Shown piece by piece: positions 18,467 to 26,965 of a DNA stretch of 49,456 nt. Where the stretch lies: the NCBI GenBank assembly GCA_964551965.1, contig CAZKFB010000005.1, forward strand, positions 1-49,456, in the 5' to 3' direction. Under the pieces are notes generated by a model, which worked only from the letters and a program-made list of their open reading frames with translations, made no database searches and had not been told where the DNA came from. This stretch comes from CAG-582 sp964551965 (lineage in GTDB: Bacteria; Bacillota_I; Bacilli_A; RF39; UBA660). The translations under genes were made by a program, and so were the position numbers. Position 1 is the stretch's first letter. Every line of letters starts with the position of its first letter.

Positions 18467-18496
18467 GTTATTTACTCCTCCCTCTACTATAACCAA

Positions 18497-18502
18497 ATTA
18501 TA
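18497..18502 (-). promoter_or_regulatory. -10 element of nrdDG
   Basis: TATAAT on the minus strand, 31 bases upstream of the nrdD ATG. No good -35 is visible at 17 bases, and the first palindrome overlaps that position, which suits a repressed promoter. Confidence 0.55.
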
Positions 18503-18523
18503 TCAAAATATATTTTTAATAAT

Positions 18524-18586
18524 TGTTGCATTTACAACAAAATGAAGAAATTCAAAACTTTTTATTTTTTTGTTGCATTTGCAACA
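18524..18586. promoter_or_regulatory. Two 16-base palindromic operators upstream of nrdDG
   Basis: TGTTGCATTTACAACA (18524-18539, one mismatch to perfect symmetry) and TGTTGCATTTGCAACA (18571-18586, perfect) are near-identical 16-base palindromes, 47 bases apart start to start. The proximal copy overlaps the expected -35 region. Length, pairing and position fit NrdR boxes, which control ribonucleotide reductase genes in many bacteria, but the half-site sequence is not the textbook one and the spacing is unusual. The regulator is therefore inferred. Confidence 0.6.
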
Positions 18587-18666
18587 TATAGAAAAACTTT
18601 TGTTTTCTTTTGTTTTCTACGATATTATGGCAGTTTTATTACACTTTTATAAAAATGGAATAAAAA

Positions 18667-18686
18667 AATAATGTTTACACATTATT
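18667..18686 (-). terminator. Terminator of the 38-codon small gene
   Basis: AATAATG/CATTATT stem with a 6-base loop and a minus-strand T run, about 40 bases past the small gene's stop codon. Confidence 0.75.
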
Positions 18687-18727
18687 GTCTTTATTAAAAA
18701 TTTTATTATTGGCAATGCAATTTTTTT

Positions 18728-18844
18728 CTAATTCAATAAAGTTCTTTCTGTGTTAATATCTTTGTTGTAATCTACTTTATCATTCTTAAATAATGGAAAA
18801 CATATCCATTGTTGATTATTAAATTGTGTCTTATATGTTTTCAA
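18728..18844 (-). CDS. Candidate 38-residue small protein with TTG start
   Basis: A short frame that begins with TTG six bases after a very strong ribosome binding site (AAAGGGAGG at 18851-18859) and ends with TAG. The peptide starts MKTYKTQFNNQQWICFPLF and continues with a Lys/Asp/Asn-rich half ending RTLLN. It has no membrane segment and one Cys. A sigma-A-type promoter lies upstream and a terminator downstream, so the whole unit is complete. I do not recognise the protein. It could instead be a leader or small RNA whose ribosome site is coincidental, but the distance and strength of the site argue for translation. Confidence 0.6.
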   Translation of the reverse strand: MKTYKTQFNNQQWICFPLFKNDKVDYNKDINTERTLLN

Positions 18845-18894
18845 TTAATTCCTCCCTTTATGTGTGGAGTTTTACTCACTTACCGTATAACTAC

Positions 18895-18922
18895 ATTATA
18901 ATACTTATAAAAATATAAGCAA
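18895..18922 (-). promoter_or_regulatory. Promoter of the 38-codon small gene
   Basis: On the minus strand TTGCTT (18917-18922), a 16-base spacer and a perfect TATAAT (18895-18900). The predicted leader to the TTG start is about 45 bases. Confidence 0.7.
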
Positions 18923-18954
18923 GATTATTTTGTTAATTTCTTTATATTTTTAAA

Positions 18955-18979
18955 CAAAAAAAGAACTTATTGTTCTTTT
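18955..18979 (-). terminator. Terminator overlapping the end of the thioredoxin-fold gene
   Basis: AAAAGAAC/GTTCTTTT stem with a 5-base loop and minus-strand T run. The final codons and the stop codon are inside the hairpin. Confidence 0.9.
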
Positions 18980-19659
18980 ATTCTATCAAAGTATACATCG
19001 TATCCTTTATCTTTCTCTTCTCTAATCTTATTGATTAGAATATCTTTTGATTCACTTCCAAATCCACTCATATATTGTTCACCTATAACAGTGAAAGGAA
19101 CTCCTCTTAATTCGAAATTCATGTTTTCAGCAAATATATGAGCTAGTTCATAGTAATCTTTATTATTCCATATATCAAATTCATATAGATTATAGTACTT
19201 TCCATATTCATCTTTTATTTCATCTAATACTTCATGTTCTAGTTTGCAATGAGGGCATCCATTTCCATAGAATAAGTAAATATTAACTTTGCCTTTTTCT
19301 CTTTTAACATTCTTTAATAGATTATCAACGTTAATTGAAGGTGTCTTTTTTGTTGTTGTAGTTATAGTTGAACTAAATAATGAATCATTCTTATTAGTTG
19401 ATGCAATTGTCGAATTCGTTTTCTTACTTGTTGAGTTAGTCTTCTTGCTTGTTTTACTTGTTGTCGTTGTTGTTGTACTCGTTGTCGTAGATTCTGTTGG
19501 AACTATTTCATTTGTAGTTGTCGTAGTTGTGGTTGTCGTTGTAGTACTCTTATTATGATTCCTTTCAACCGTATTTTTATTACTTGAAAAATAGAATATT
19601 AGCCCGATTGATATTAATACGGCCGCAGTAACTGTAATTATTATAACTTTCTTTTTCAT
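18967..19659 (-). CDS. Membrane-anchored thioredoxin-fold protein with Thr-rich linker
   Basis: A 230-residue protein. An N-terminal membrane segment (about residues 4-25) leads into a 75-residue Thr/Ser/Lys linker with long Thr runs, then a thioredoxin-like domain with the active-site motif CPHC (GNGCPHCKLE) and the cis-proline loop RGVPFTVIG. CPHC is typical of DsbA-like disulfide oxidases. It probably acts outside the membrane on disulfide bonds of surface proteins, held away from the bilayer by the linker. AAGGAGG precedes the ATG. It lies nine bases behind the 483-residue gene and is likely co-transcribed with it. Confidence 0.88.
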   Translation of the reverse strand: MKKKVIIITVTAAVLISIGLIFYFSSNKNTVERNHNKSTTTTTTTTTTTNEIVPTESTTTSTTTTTTSKTSKKTNSTSKKTNSTIASTNKNDSLFSSTITTTTKKTPSINVDNLLKNVKREKGKVNIYLFYGNGCPHCKLEHEVLDEIKDEYGKYYNLYEFDIWNNKDYYELAHIFAENMNFELRGVPFTVIGEQYMSGFGSESKDILINKIREEKDKGYDVYFDRIKEQ

Positions 19660-19668
19660 ATATCCTCC

Positions 19669-21120
19669 TTATAATAGTTTATTTAAGTCAGTAGACTCTT
19701 CTTGAATCTTTATATCTTTCTTTAACATTCTTTGAATTATTTTTGCACTTTCGACTTGTTCTTCAAGACTTTTACTTTGTAAAAATACTTGGATATAGTT
19801 TTCTAATTCATCGTTATCTTTTATTCTTTCTGTACCTCTATAGTATTCATCAATTATACCGATCGTACTTATAAATAGATCATGAATATCATCAGTAATA
19901 TTCTTTCGATCATCTAAATATTTTTTCTTTCTTATTTCAAAATTATCTATTACTTTTTTATTATATTCATCGATTATAGATAGTAGTTCTTGAGGTCCGA
20001 TAGTATCAATTAGTTTTTCAATACTTTGTTCATCTACGCGATTCATAAAAGTAAATTCAAAATCTATATTACATTTTTCTCGAATAAAAGCTGCTAAGTC
20101 ATTAAAGTATTTTCTTCGATCATGATTTTTCTCATCAAAGTAATTTGAGAAATGTCCACCTTCCGGAGATAAAGAACCTCCATGACTCTTATTTAACAAT
20201 AGATTATTTTTCTCAGCTAATTCTTTAATACTTGAATCTAATATCTTATGAATCTCTTCATCATAGAAAGCATACCTCATTCCAATTCGTGAAGGTAATA
20301 TAGACATCTCTGATAATACCATATCAATTGCTAATGTTTCATCTCCCCTAAATTTAATGACTCTTCTTGATTCTAACTCAGAAGCAATACTTTCATCCTT
20401 TATAATATCATCATATTTATCTGAATCAATTAAAACTATAGCTTGATCACTGATTTTCAATGGCTCATGAGTTACATCTAAGTAGGCGTCGCGATAGCCT
20501 ACTGAATAAGCATATCCGGAATTTAAGAAATTATCCATTGTATCTATTATAATAAATTTTCTCCCTAGTTTAACAGCATTGTAATCCCCCGTTACTCCTA
20601 AAGGGGTATTAATGGTAAAGTGTTTTGTTGATCTAAAATAACTAGGCATATAGATATTGCCAGTATTCCTATCTATCTTGCTCAATTCTTCTTCTATTTC
20701 ATCTCTTGTATGTGGTAGTACCATATCACCTATTTTAATAGTTTTTAATTTACTCTCTGCGAGTTTTTTTCGTAATAGATAGGAAAGACTAGTAGATTCA
20801 TATTCAAGCGTTGTAGCATCACTACAAGGTAACCATTCCCAGTTAGATGGAAATATATCATCTTCTCTAATAATAACAAAGTTATCTATACCATTATTCT
20901 TCTTTGCTCTTTTGATTAAAACTTCAAGATTATGTTTAAGTTTTAATTCATTTTCTAATGATGATGTATCTATTACATTATCACTTATCTTAACTATTTC
21001 ATCTTCAGGTAAATCAATTGTTATTTCAGGTTTCTTTTCTTCTTGAATAGTTGGTGATGTTATTTCAGATATAAAGTCTTCTTGCTTTTTAATCTTAAGT
21101 AAAGATGAAAATAAACCCAT
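19669..21120 (-). CDS. Uncharacterised 483-residue protein
   Basis: I do not recognise this protein. It has no signal peptide or membrane segment. Residues 1-60 are charged and probably disordered. The middle is alpha/beta, with TPLGVTGDYNAVKLGRKFIII and YRDAYLDVTHEPLKISDQ as the most conserved-looking parts. A Gly/His stretch, KSHGGSLSPEGGHFSNYF, follows near residue 310, and the C-terminal 130 residues are helical and Lys/Glu-rich. ATG 21120 is supported by GGAAGTG upstream. It shares an operon with the surface thioredoxin-fold gene, so a link to redox or surface-protein handling is possible but unproven. Confidence 0.7.
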   Translation of the reverse strand: MGLFSSLLKIKKQEDFISEITSPTIQEEKKPEITIDLPEDEIVKISDNVIDTSSLENELKLKHNLEVLIKRAKKNNGIDNFVIIREDDIFPSNWEWLPCSDATTLEYESTSLSYLLRKKLAESKLKTIKIGDMVLPHTRDEIEEELSKIDRNTGNIYMPSYFRSTKHFTINTPLGVTGDYNAVKLGRKFIIIDTMDNFLNSGYAYSVGYRDAYLDVTHEPLKISDQAIVLIDSDKYDDIIKDESIASELESRRVIKFRGDETLAIDMVLSEMSILPSRIGMRYAFYDEEIHKILDSSIKELAEKNNLLLNKSHGGSLSPEGGHFSNYFDEKNHDRRKYFNDLAAFIREKCNIDFEFTFMNRVDEQSIEKLIDTIGPQELLSIIDEYNKKVIDNFEIRKKKYLDDRKNITDDIHDLFISTIGIIDEYYRGTERIKDNDELENYIQVFLQSKSLEEQVESAKIIQRMLKKDIKIQEESTDLNKLL

Positions 21121-21157
21121 ATTGATCACTTCCCATTATGTTAATTATACCATATAA

Positions 21158-21186
21158 TTTATTTGTTTATAAAAAAATGCTATAAT
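21158..21186 (+). promoter_or_regulatory. Promoter of the radical SAM gene
   Basis: TTTATT (21158-21163), a 17-base spacer and TATAAT (21181-21186); AAGGAGA follows at 21199-21205, six bases before the ATG. Confidence 0.55.
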
Positions 21187-21211
21187 ACAAAGTTAATTAA
21201 GGAGAAAACTT

Positions 21212-22033
21212 ATGGTTACATTGTGCGCTCAAAACTTATGTCTAGTAATTGGTGAGGATTGTAATTTAAATTGTCTTCATTGTTTGCGTGGAAAAAAGGC
21301 CAAAAAGGTTATGACTGATCAAGTAATCGAGGAGACTTTCAATCAAATAAAATTCGTTCACAACTTAAATATATGTGGAGGAGAACCTACTCTTTTAATT
21401 GAACGTTTACAAAAAGTTATAGAAGTAATAGTTCAAAAAAGAATAATTGTCGAAAAAATATCAGTTACTATTAATGGAACTATATACTCTAAGAAATTAA
21501 TTAATCTAGCTAAATACTTTGTAAGACATTCTAATCATCGAGGATTAAAGAGAAATAATTTTAAAATATATATATCTTTAGATAAATACCATTATTTTGA
21601 AGTTCAAAGACTTGGATTATATAAACAATATTGTACTAATTTAGATAAATATGAGAAATCTCGTTTCTTTGGTGGTTATAGAGCTTTAGATTATAATTTA
21701 TATAATGAAGGTAATGCAAGATATTTAAAAGAACCAAAAGAAGAATTTATTCCTCACTTACCAATTATTACTTATGCTGGTTTCAAAGGAATAGAAGACA
21801 AGGAAAACGGAGTATGTAATATTGGTCCATTAGTAACCATTTCTACTGAAGGTATAGTTACGGAAGATAATGTATCTTTTGAAAACCAAGAAACGATTTA
21901 TAACTATGGTTCAATATTTAAAGATAGAATTGATAATATATTAATTAGAAATGGAGCTAAAATAGTTTTACCTCAAGAATTCGATGAAGAGAATTCTAAG
22001 ATATTGACAAAAATATTAGAAAATAAAAAGTAA
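21212..22033 (+). CDS. Radical SAM protein of unknown function
   Basis: A 273-residue enzyme with the CxxxCxxC cluster motif (EDCNLNCLHCLRG, near residue 18) and the SAM-binding NICGGEPTLL. The N-terminal two thirds form a partial TIM barrel. The C-terminal part (GVCNIGPLVTISTEGIVTEDNVSF) looks like a short SPASM-like region but holds only one Cys, so no second cluster is evident. Peptide or small-molecule modification is possible; no precursor peptide is seen next to it. It is a single gene between divergent and convergent neighbours, with a shared terminator. Confidence 0.82.
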   Translation: MVTLCAQNLCLVIGEDCNLNCLHCLRGKKAKKVMTDQVIEETFNQIKFVHNLNICGGEPTLLIERLQKVIEVIVQKRIIVEKISVTINGTIYSKKLINLAKYFVRHSNHRGLKRNNFKIYISLDKYHYFEVQRLGLYKQYCTNLDKYEKSRFFGGYRALDYNLYNEGNARYLKEPKEEFIPHLPIITYAGFKGIEDKENGVCNIGPLVTISTEGIVTEDNVSFENQETIYNYGSIFKDRIDNILIRNGAKIVLPQEFDEENSKILTKILENKK

Positions 22034-22052
22034 ATCAATTTGATTTACTTTT
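22026..22052. terminator. Bidirectional terminator between radical SAM and phosphohexomutase genes
   Basis: A 12-bp stem, AAAAGTAAATCA with its complement, around a 3-base loop. A-rich and T-rich flanks let it end both converging transcripts, and both stop codons lie in or next to it. Confidence 0.88.
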
Positions 22053-23412
22053 CTAATATACCTAAGACATCCATAAATTCTTTTTGAATCTTTTTAAGAC
22101 CACTTTCCGTATTAGATTCGAATCTTAGAGTTAAGTTTGGACCGGTATTACTAGCACGAACTAAAGCCCAAGATTCACCTTTAAAGACTTTAATACCATC
22201 AACTGTAGAATACTGGTAATTATGAGAATCACAGTATTTTTTTATACCCTCAACAATTTTAAATTTCTTAGCATCAGTTGTCTTAACTCTTATTTCTTGA
22301 GTATTATAATATAACTTTAATTTTCTAAACATTTCATTAAATGTCTCATTAGAATGACTTAGCATTTCTTGAACTCTTAGTCCAACGTATATTCCATCAT
22401 CATATCCTGGATGACGATCTTTAAAGAATATATGGTTAGAATATCCGCCACCAAACGGGATATTTAATTTATCTATTGTTCTTTCTTGCATTGCACTACT
22501 AGGTGTTTCAATATATGCTTCACCATTATATTTATTTATAGCATCACTCACTACTTTAGAACATTTTACATCAATTAGAACAGTTTTATTTTCATTGTCC
22601 TTTAGTATTTCTGGTATCATTAATGCCATTAAAACATCTGATTCAATTATATTACCTTTATTATCGACAAATCCACATCTATCAGCATCTCCATCATAAG
22701 CTAAACCTAAATCAGCACGATTGTGTTTAACGGCTTGAGCAAGTTTAGTTAAATTCTCTTTAACGTTTGGATCTGGATGATGATTTGGGAAATTAGGATT
22801 AGAATCACAATATAGGAAAATAGTTTCAAAAGGTAATAATTCATATACCTTTCTAATTATTACTGATGCTGTACCATTTCCACAGTCAACAACTACTCTC
22901 ATTGGTCTCTTACCCGGATTAATTGATTCACTTAAATATTTAGCATAAGCGTCTTGAACATCTACATGTTCAATAACTCCCTTACCTTTAGCAATTTTAT
23001 ATTTAGGATCGCTTAAAGCTTTATAAATTATATCTAAGACATCATGATCACAATGTTGATATCTTTCACCAAATAGTTTAAATCCATTATCTTCTTTAGG
23101 ATTATGAGAAGCGGTTACCATTATTCCATATTCTTGTCCTAACTTACGTGATGCAAAGTTTAACATTGGAGTTGTTACTAAACCAATATAAATAACATTT
23201 ATTCCCGTACTAATTAATCCTTCAATTAAATTCTTAGTTAAATGTGGACCACCAAATCTATTGTCATGACCAACTACAACAAAAGAACCACCTACTGATT
23301 TAACATAAGTACCAAATACTTTACCAAGTCGATTTGCAAACTCAGCGGATATTTGATGAGGATAAATACCTCTTATATCAGCTTCTCTCAATATACTTTT
23401 ATCAAAATTCAT
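22045..23412 (-). CDS. Phosphomannomutase/phosphoglucomutase
   Basis: A 455-residue member of the alpha-D-phosphohexomutase family in its four-domain layout. It has the phosphoserine loop TASHNPKEDNG, the metal-binding DGDADRCG and a C-terminal phosphate-binding RASNTGPNLTLRFE. The N-terminal READIRGIYP is typical of the AlgC/ManB type. It interconverts hexose 1- and 6-phosphates for surface sugars. The sugar-specificity loop, usually GGE.SGH, reads GGGYSNH, so the key Glu is missing and the preferred sugar is uncertain. The gene follows gpmI by 16 bases and may be co-transcribed with it. Confidence 0.92.
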   Translation of the reverse strand: MNFDKSILREADIRGIYPHQISAEFANRLGKVFGTYVKSVGGSFVVVGHDNRFGGPHLTKNLIEGLISTGINVIYIGLVTTPMLNFASRKLGQEYGIMVTASHNPKEDNGFKLFGERYQHCDHDVLDIIYKALSDPKYKIAKGKGVIEHVDVQDAYAKYLSESINPGKRPMRVVVDCGNGTASVIIRKVYELLPFETIFLYCDSNPNFPNHHPDPNVKENLTKLAQAVKHNRADLGLAYDGDADRCGFVDNKGNIIESDVLMALMIPEILKDNENKTVLIDVKCSKVVSDAINKYNGEAYIETPSSAMQERTIDKLNIPFGGGYSNHIFFKDRHPGYDDGIYVGLRVQEMLSHSNETFNEMFRKLKLYYNTQEIRVKTTDAKKFKIVEGIKKYCDSHNYQYSTVDGIKVFKGESWALVRASNTGPNLTLRFESNTESGLKKIQKEFMDVLGILEK

Positions 23413-23428
23413 AATATCCCTCTATTCT

Positions 23429-24943
23429 TTAATCCTCTTCAACAAATAAAGTTGATGACTCTTGCATATCTCTAGGAATTGCAATATCCATATATTTTAA
23501 TATGGTTGGAGCAATCTGTGTTAAATCTCCTTTATGTTTTAGATTTACATGCGTATCTCTTATGATAAAAGGTACTGGATTTGTTGAATGAGTTGTAATT
23601 ACTTCTCCATCACTAGTTAACATTTCATCACAGTTTCCATGATCAGCAGTAACAATTAACTTATAGAAATTATCATCTACTGCTGTAATTATTTTACCTA
23701 AGCATTCATCAACTACTTCTAATCCTTCTTTAGCTGCTTCGATATTTCCTGTATGTCCAAGCATATCTGGATTAGCAAAGTTAACTAGAATAAAATCATA
23801 ATCTTTTTCAATACATTTTATCGTTTGTTTTGTTACTTCACGAACACTCATAGGTGGTGTTAAATCATAAGTAGCAACTTTAGGAGAAGGAATTAGGAAA
23901 TTATCACATCCCTTAAGTTTAGTCTTATCTCCTCCATTAAAGAAGAAAGTAACATGAGCAAATTTTTCTGTCTCCGCAATTCTGGCTTGATGAAGACCTA
24001 AATCAGATAAATAACATCCCATAGAATAGACTTCTGAATTATTATCCATTAAACGTGGTAATTCTACTGTATTAGGTACATCAACCAAAGTTACAACCTC
24101 AAGATCCTCTAATTTCTTTACTGGATATTCGGCAAAATCAGGATCTTTTAATACTGTCAAAATTTGTCTTGCACGATCTCCACGATAATTTAGCCATAAA
24201 AGGGAATCTCCCTCTTTTAAAGTAGCATCAGCATCGATTATAATTGGTGGTAAGAATTCATCAGTTACATCTCGCTTATAACATGCTTCAATGGCTGTTT
24301 TATAATTCTTTATTTGAACTCCCTTACCATTTAATAGCATATCTGAATATAATTTAGTTCTTTCCCATTTATTATCTCGATCCATTGCATAATATCTACC
24401 ACAAATAGTTGCAATATTACCAATACCATTTTCTTTTAGTGCACTTTCTAGATCCTCAATATAGGAAATAGATGTTTTAACTCCCGTATCTCGACCATCC
24501 GTTATAACATGGAATTTTACTTTTTTAATTCCCATTGTCTTTAAATGTCCTAGTAAATTTTTCATATAAGTAATATCAGAATGTACTCCTCCATCGCTTA
24601 CTAGTCCCATTAAATGTAAGACCCCATTTTTACTTTTTACTCTTTCAACAAGTTTTAGCATTTCTTCATTTTTTTCGATTAAGGTACTTCCTAAAACTTC
24701 ATTACATAAAGTAATATCTTGTTTTAATCTTCTACCAGCGCCTATTGTTAAATGACCTACTTCACTATTGCCAAATTGATCGTCAGGTAGACCAACATAT
24801 TCACCCGAAGCTTGTAATACTGAATGAGGATACTCATTAAATAATTCATTGTAATTTGGCATATTAGATTGCCTAATAGCATTACCATAAACTGATTCAT
24901 TAATACCAAAACCATCTAATATTAACATAATGACTTTTTTCAT
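23429..24943 (-). CDS. gpmI: 2,3-bisphosphoglycerate-independent phosphoglycerate mutase
   Basis: A 504-residue manganese-dependent glycolytic enzyme that converts 3- to 2-phosphoglycerate. The alkaline-phosphatase-like half begins MKKVIMLILDGFG, and the catalytic serine is in GNSEVGHLTIGAGR. Late metal ligands are visible in NPDMLGHTG and VTADHGNCDEM. Length is normal for GpmI. Of several nearby starts, ATG 24943 has AGGTG six bases upstream. Confidence 0.97.
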   Translation of the reverse strand: MKKVIMLILDGFGINESVYGNAIRQSNMPNYNELFNEYPHSVLQASGEYVGLPDDQFGNSEVGHLTIGAGRRLKQDITLCNEVLGSTLIEKNEEMLKLVERVKSKNGVLHLMGLVSDGGVHSDITYMKNLLGHLKTMGIKKVKFHVITDGRDTGVKTSISYIEDLESALKENGIGNIATICGRYYAMDRDNKWERTKLYSDMLLNGKGVQIKNYKTAIEACYKRDVTDEFLPPIIIDADATLKEGDSLLWLNYRGDRARQILTVLKDPDFAEYPVKKLEDLEVVTLVDVPNTVELPRLMDNNSEVYSMGCYLSDLGLHQARIAETEKFAHVTFFFNGGDKTKLKGCDNFLIPSPKVATYDLTPPMSVREVTKQTIKCIEKDYDFILVNFANPDMLGHTGNIEAAKEGLEVVDECLGKIITAVDDNFYKLIVTADHGNCDEMLTSDGEVITTHSTNPVPFIIRDTHVNLKHKGDLTQIAPTILKYMDIAIPRDMQESSTLFVEED

Positions 24944-24981
24944 GCTCATCACCTATTATTATTCTATCATAAAAACCCATA

Positions 24982-25004
24982 AAAAACGAGTATACCTCGT
25001 TTTT
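24982..25004 (-). terminator. Intrinsic terminator of the pilin-like gene
   Basis: AAAAACGAG/CTCGTTTTT stem with a 5-base loop and minus-strand T run; the gene's stop codon overlaps the arm. Confidence 0.9.
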
Positions 25005-25539
25005 ACTTTTCTTGAACAAAATATCTTTTGCTATTATCATTTGTCGCGTATATTCCCCCATTTGCTGGATAGTCTATAACACATTTATATATTTCATCTT
25101 TATTATTACTTGGATTATGATATTTTACCATATCATTTTTATAATAATATTTATTACTTTTAAAGTTATATACATAATAAGCTTCTATATCAAATTTAGG
25201 AATATTATAACAAATTAATATTTGTTCATCTAAAGGAGTATTATCTACGGAACTATATATAACATTTTCTGAATCACTTTCAGATATTAAATAACCTTTT
25301 TCAATTAATTCAGCAACATTAGTTTCAAGACAACTTCCACTAGCATTCTTAACTTCATCTTTGATTGTATCTCCATATTTTAATGCAGCAGCTTTAATCT
25401 CAGTTATCTTACCATTTAAGTTTTCCCTTCGAACTCCCGTATAAACATTTGCAAATGAAGGAATTGTTAATACAATAAGTAATCCAAGAATAATTAAAAC
25501 AGATAATAATTCCACTAATGTAAAACCATTTTTCTTCAT
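25003..25539 (-). CDS. Type IV pilin-like protein with prepilin signal
   Basis: A 178-residue protein that opens with a textbook class III signal: MKKNG followed by FTLVELLSVLIILGLLIVL. A prepilin peptidase would cut after the Gly and methylate the Phe. The helix continues to about residue 45, and the rest is a small globular head with two Cys (SCLETN and ILICYN) that could form a disulfide. It may be a competence pseudopilin of the ComGC class, which would fit with comEA/comEC, or a subunit of another thin filament. No assembly ATPase is adjacent. AGGATG precedes ATG 25539. Confidence 0.88.
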   Translation of the reverse strand: MKKNGFTLVELLSVLIILGLLIVLTIPSFANVYTGVRRENLNGKITEIKAAALKYGDTIKDEVKNASGSCLETNVAELIEKGYLISESDSENVIYSSVDNTPLDEQILICYNIPKFDIEAYYVYNFKSNKYYYKNDMVKYHNPSNNKDEIYKCVIDYPANGGIYATNDNSKRYFVQEK

Positions 25540-25582
25540 ATTATACACATCCTATTATATACAATATAATATCATAAAGATT

Positions 25583-25611
25583 AAAAAAAGTAGTTATTAT
25601 TAACTACTTTT
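25583..25611 (-). terminator. Intrinsic terminator of cdaA-cdaR
   Basis: An 11-bp stem, AAAAGTAGTTA with its complement, a 4-base loop and minus-strand T run; the cdaR stop codon overlaps the arm. Confidence 0.9.
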
Positions 25612-26965
25612 AATAAATCTTTACACCAATTTCTTTCTTAGTTGGTTCAGATTTTACCAATTCATTATTTACAGTAACTGTTACTGGCAAGTTATGAGTT
25701 CCTCTTCCCTTACCTGAACAATCTACTATTGCTGTTATATTAGATGCATCTATTTCATTAAGTATCGATTCTACACCCGTAATATATACATCAATAACAT
25801 TATCGTTTTGTGTCGCTGCTTGAGCTACAAAATCAACTCCAACATTAGCCCATTCTACTTGAACTCCCGAAATCAATTTTTGTGAAGCTGTACCTACTGT
25901 TACTGAAACATTAGTAGTTGTCTCACTCATATATCTAACACCACTAGGAGTATTTAATGTAATTGACAATGTTCTATCATCATCAATCTTGGAAACTTTA
26001 ATAGGAGCTTCAATGTAATTAAGTTTATCAACTACAGATTTTTCTCCATAAACTACTACTTCTTTTACGGAAGATGTTGTTCCACTTATAGCATATCCGT
26101 CAGGCATGTTACCTGTCGTTACTACGCGAACTGGCTTAGTTGCGTGGTATGAATCTATTGTAATTGTAGCTGATATCTTTGATGGAACAATTTCAATATT
26201 ACTAATCTTATTTCCTAAAGCATCATAAGCAGCTAATTCAACATTCTCAATAGTTGTTTCTCCTGATTCTTTTAAATCAATTAGAGAAGCATCAATAAGG
26301 GCTTTAACAACAGCTACTTTATCAAGTATCTCTTTTGAAGATTGAACAATAACTGTATTATCACTCAATTTAACATTAGATACACTTAACTTAGATTCTA
26401 GTTTATCTTCATTTAATAGATCATAAGTTAACTTCTTTCTTGAACTAACTTTTTCACTTATTTTAACTGTTACGGTAGAAGGATCTATTTTATACTCTAC
26501 AGAATCAATTGATGATGAGCTTAGCTTTAGAGGGACTTTATAAGTACCTACTCCATACTTAGATAAGTCTAATTCTACTTCATGATTACCAAGTTGAGTT
26601 GCTAAATAGATATTTGATTTACTACCAATTAAAGTTATATCAACAGTTTCTGGAACTCCTTCAACTACATAAGACTTCTTATGATTAATAACTGTAACTG
26701 GTTGATCTTCTAAAATTTGTGCATTGTGATCAGTTAAATCAATTACTTTTGAATCAATTAGTAAGAAAAGTCCCAAAGCACAAATTAATGATAAATATAT
26801 TAATATATTTGGTCTATTTAATATTTTCTCTAATTTATTTGAATTATCACGAGAGAATTCTCCAACAGCATAAGCTATTCTACTTATTGGTGTTATAATT
26901 AATTTATCTATAATACGATAAATTAATTTGAAAAACATTATGAAAGGTTTAAAAATCTTACTCAT
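25610..26965 (-). CDS. cdaR: CdaR, YbbR-domain regulator of the c-di-AMP synthase
   Basis: A 451-residue membrane protein with one N-terminal anchor (about residues 40-60) and a long extracytoplasmic part of three or four YbbR repeats. Repeat marks are VPETVDITLIG, SKISATITI, VRVVTTGNMPDGYAI and VSVTVGTASQ. In Firmicutes it sits beside CdaA and modulates its activity. ATG 26965 overlaps the end of cdaA by eight bases, with AAGGTG upstream, so the two are coupled. Confidence 0.93.
   Translation of the reverse strand: MSKIFKPFIMFFKLIYRIIDKLIITPISRIAYAVGEFSRDNSNKLEKILNRPNILIYLSLICALGLFLLIDSKVIDLTDHNAQILEDQPVTVINHKKSYVVEGVPETVDITLIGSKSNIYLATQLGNHEVELDLSKYGVGTYKVPLKLSSSSIDSVEYKIDPSTVTVKISEKVSSRKKLTYDLLNEDKLESKLSVSNVKLSDNTVIVQSSKEILDKVAVVKALIDASLIDLKESGETTIENVELAAYDALGNKISNIEIVPSKISATITIDSYHATKPVRVVTTGNMPDGYAISGTTSSVKEVVVYGEKSVVDKLNYIEAPIKVSKIDDDRTLSITLNTPSGVRYMSETTTNVSVTVGTASQKLISGVQVEWANVGVDFVAQAATQNDNVIDVYITGVESILNEIDASNITAIVDCSGKGRGTHNLPVTVTVNNELVKSEPTKKEIGVKIY

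Noticed and set aside
19430..19550. Short-period repeat that might suggest a CRISPR or minisatellite
   Set aside because: It is a run of Thr codons (ACN) with irregular third bases inside a gene, without spacers.
19289..19558. Val-rich plus-strand open frame
   Set aside because: Mirror of the Thr-rich linker of the thioredoxin-fold gene; low-complexity composition explains it.
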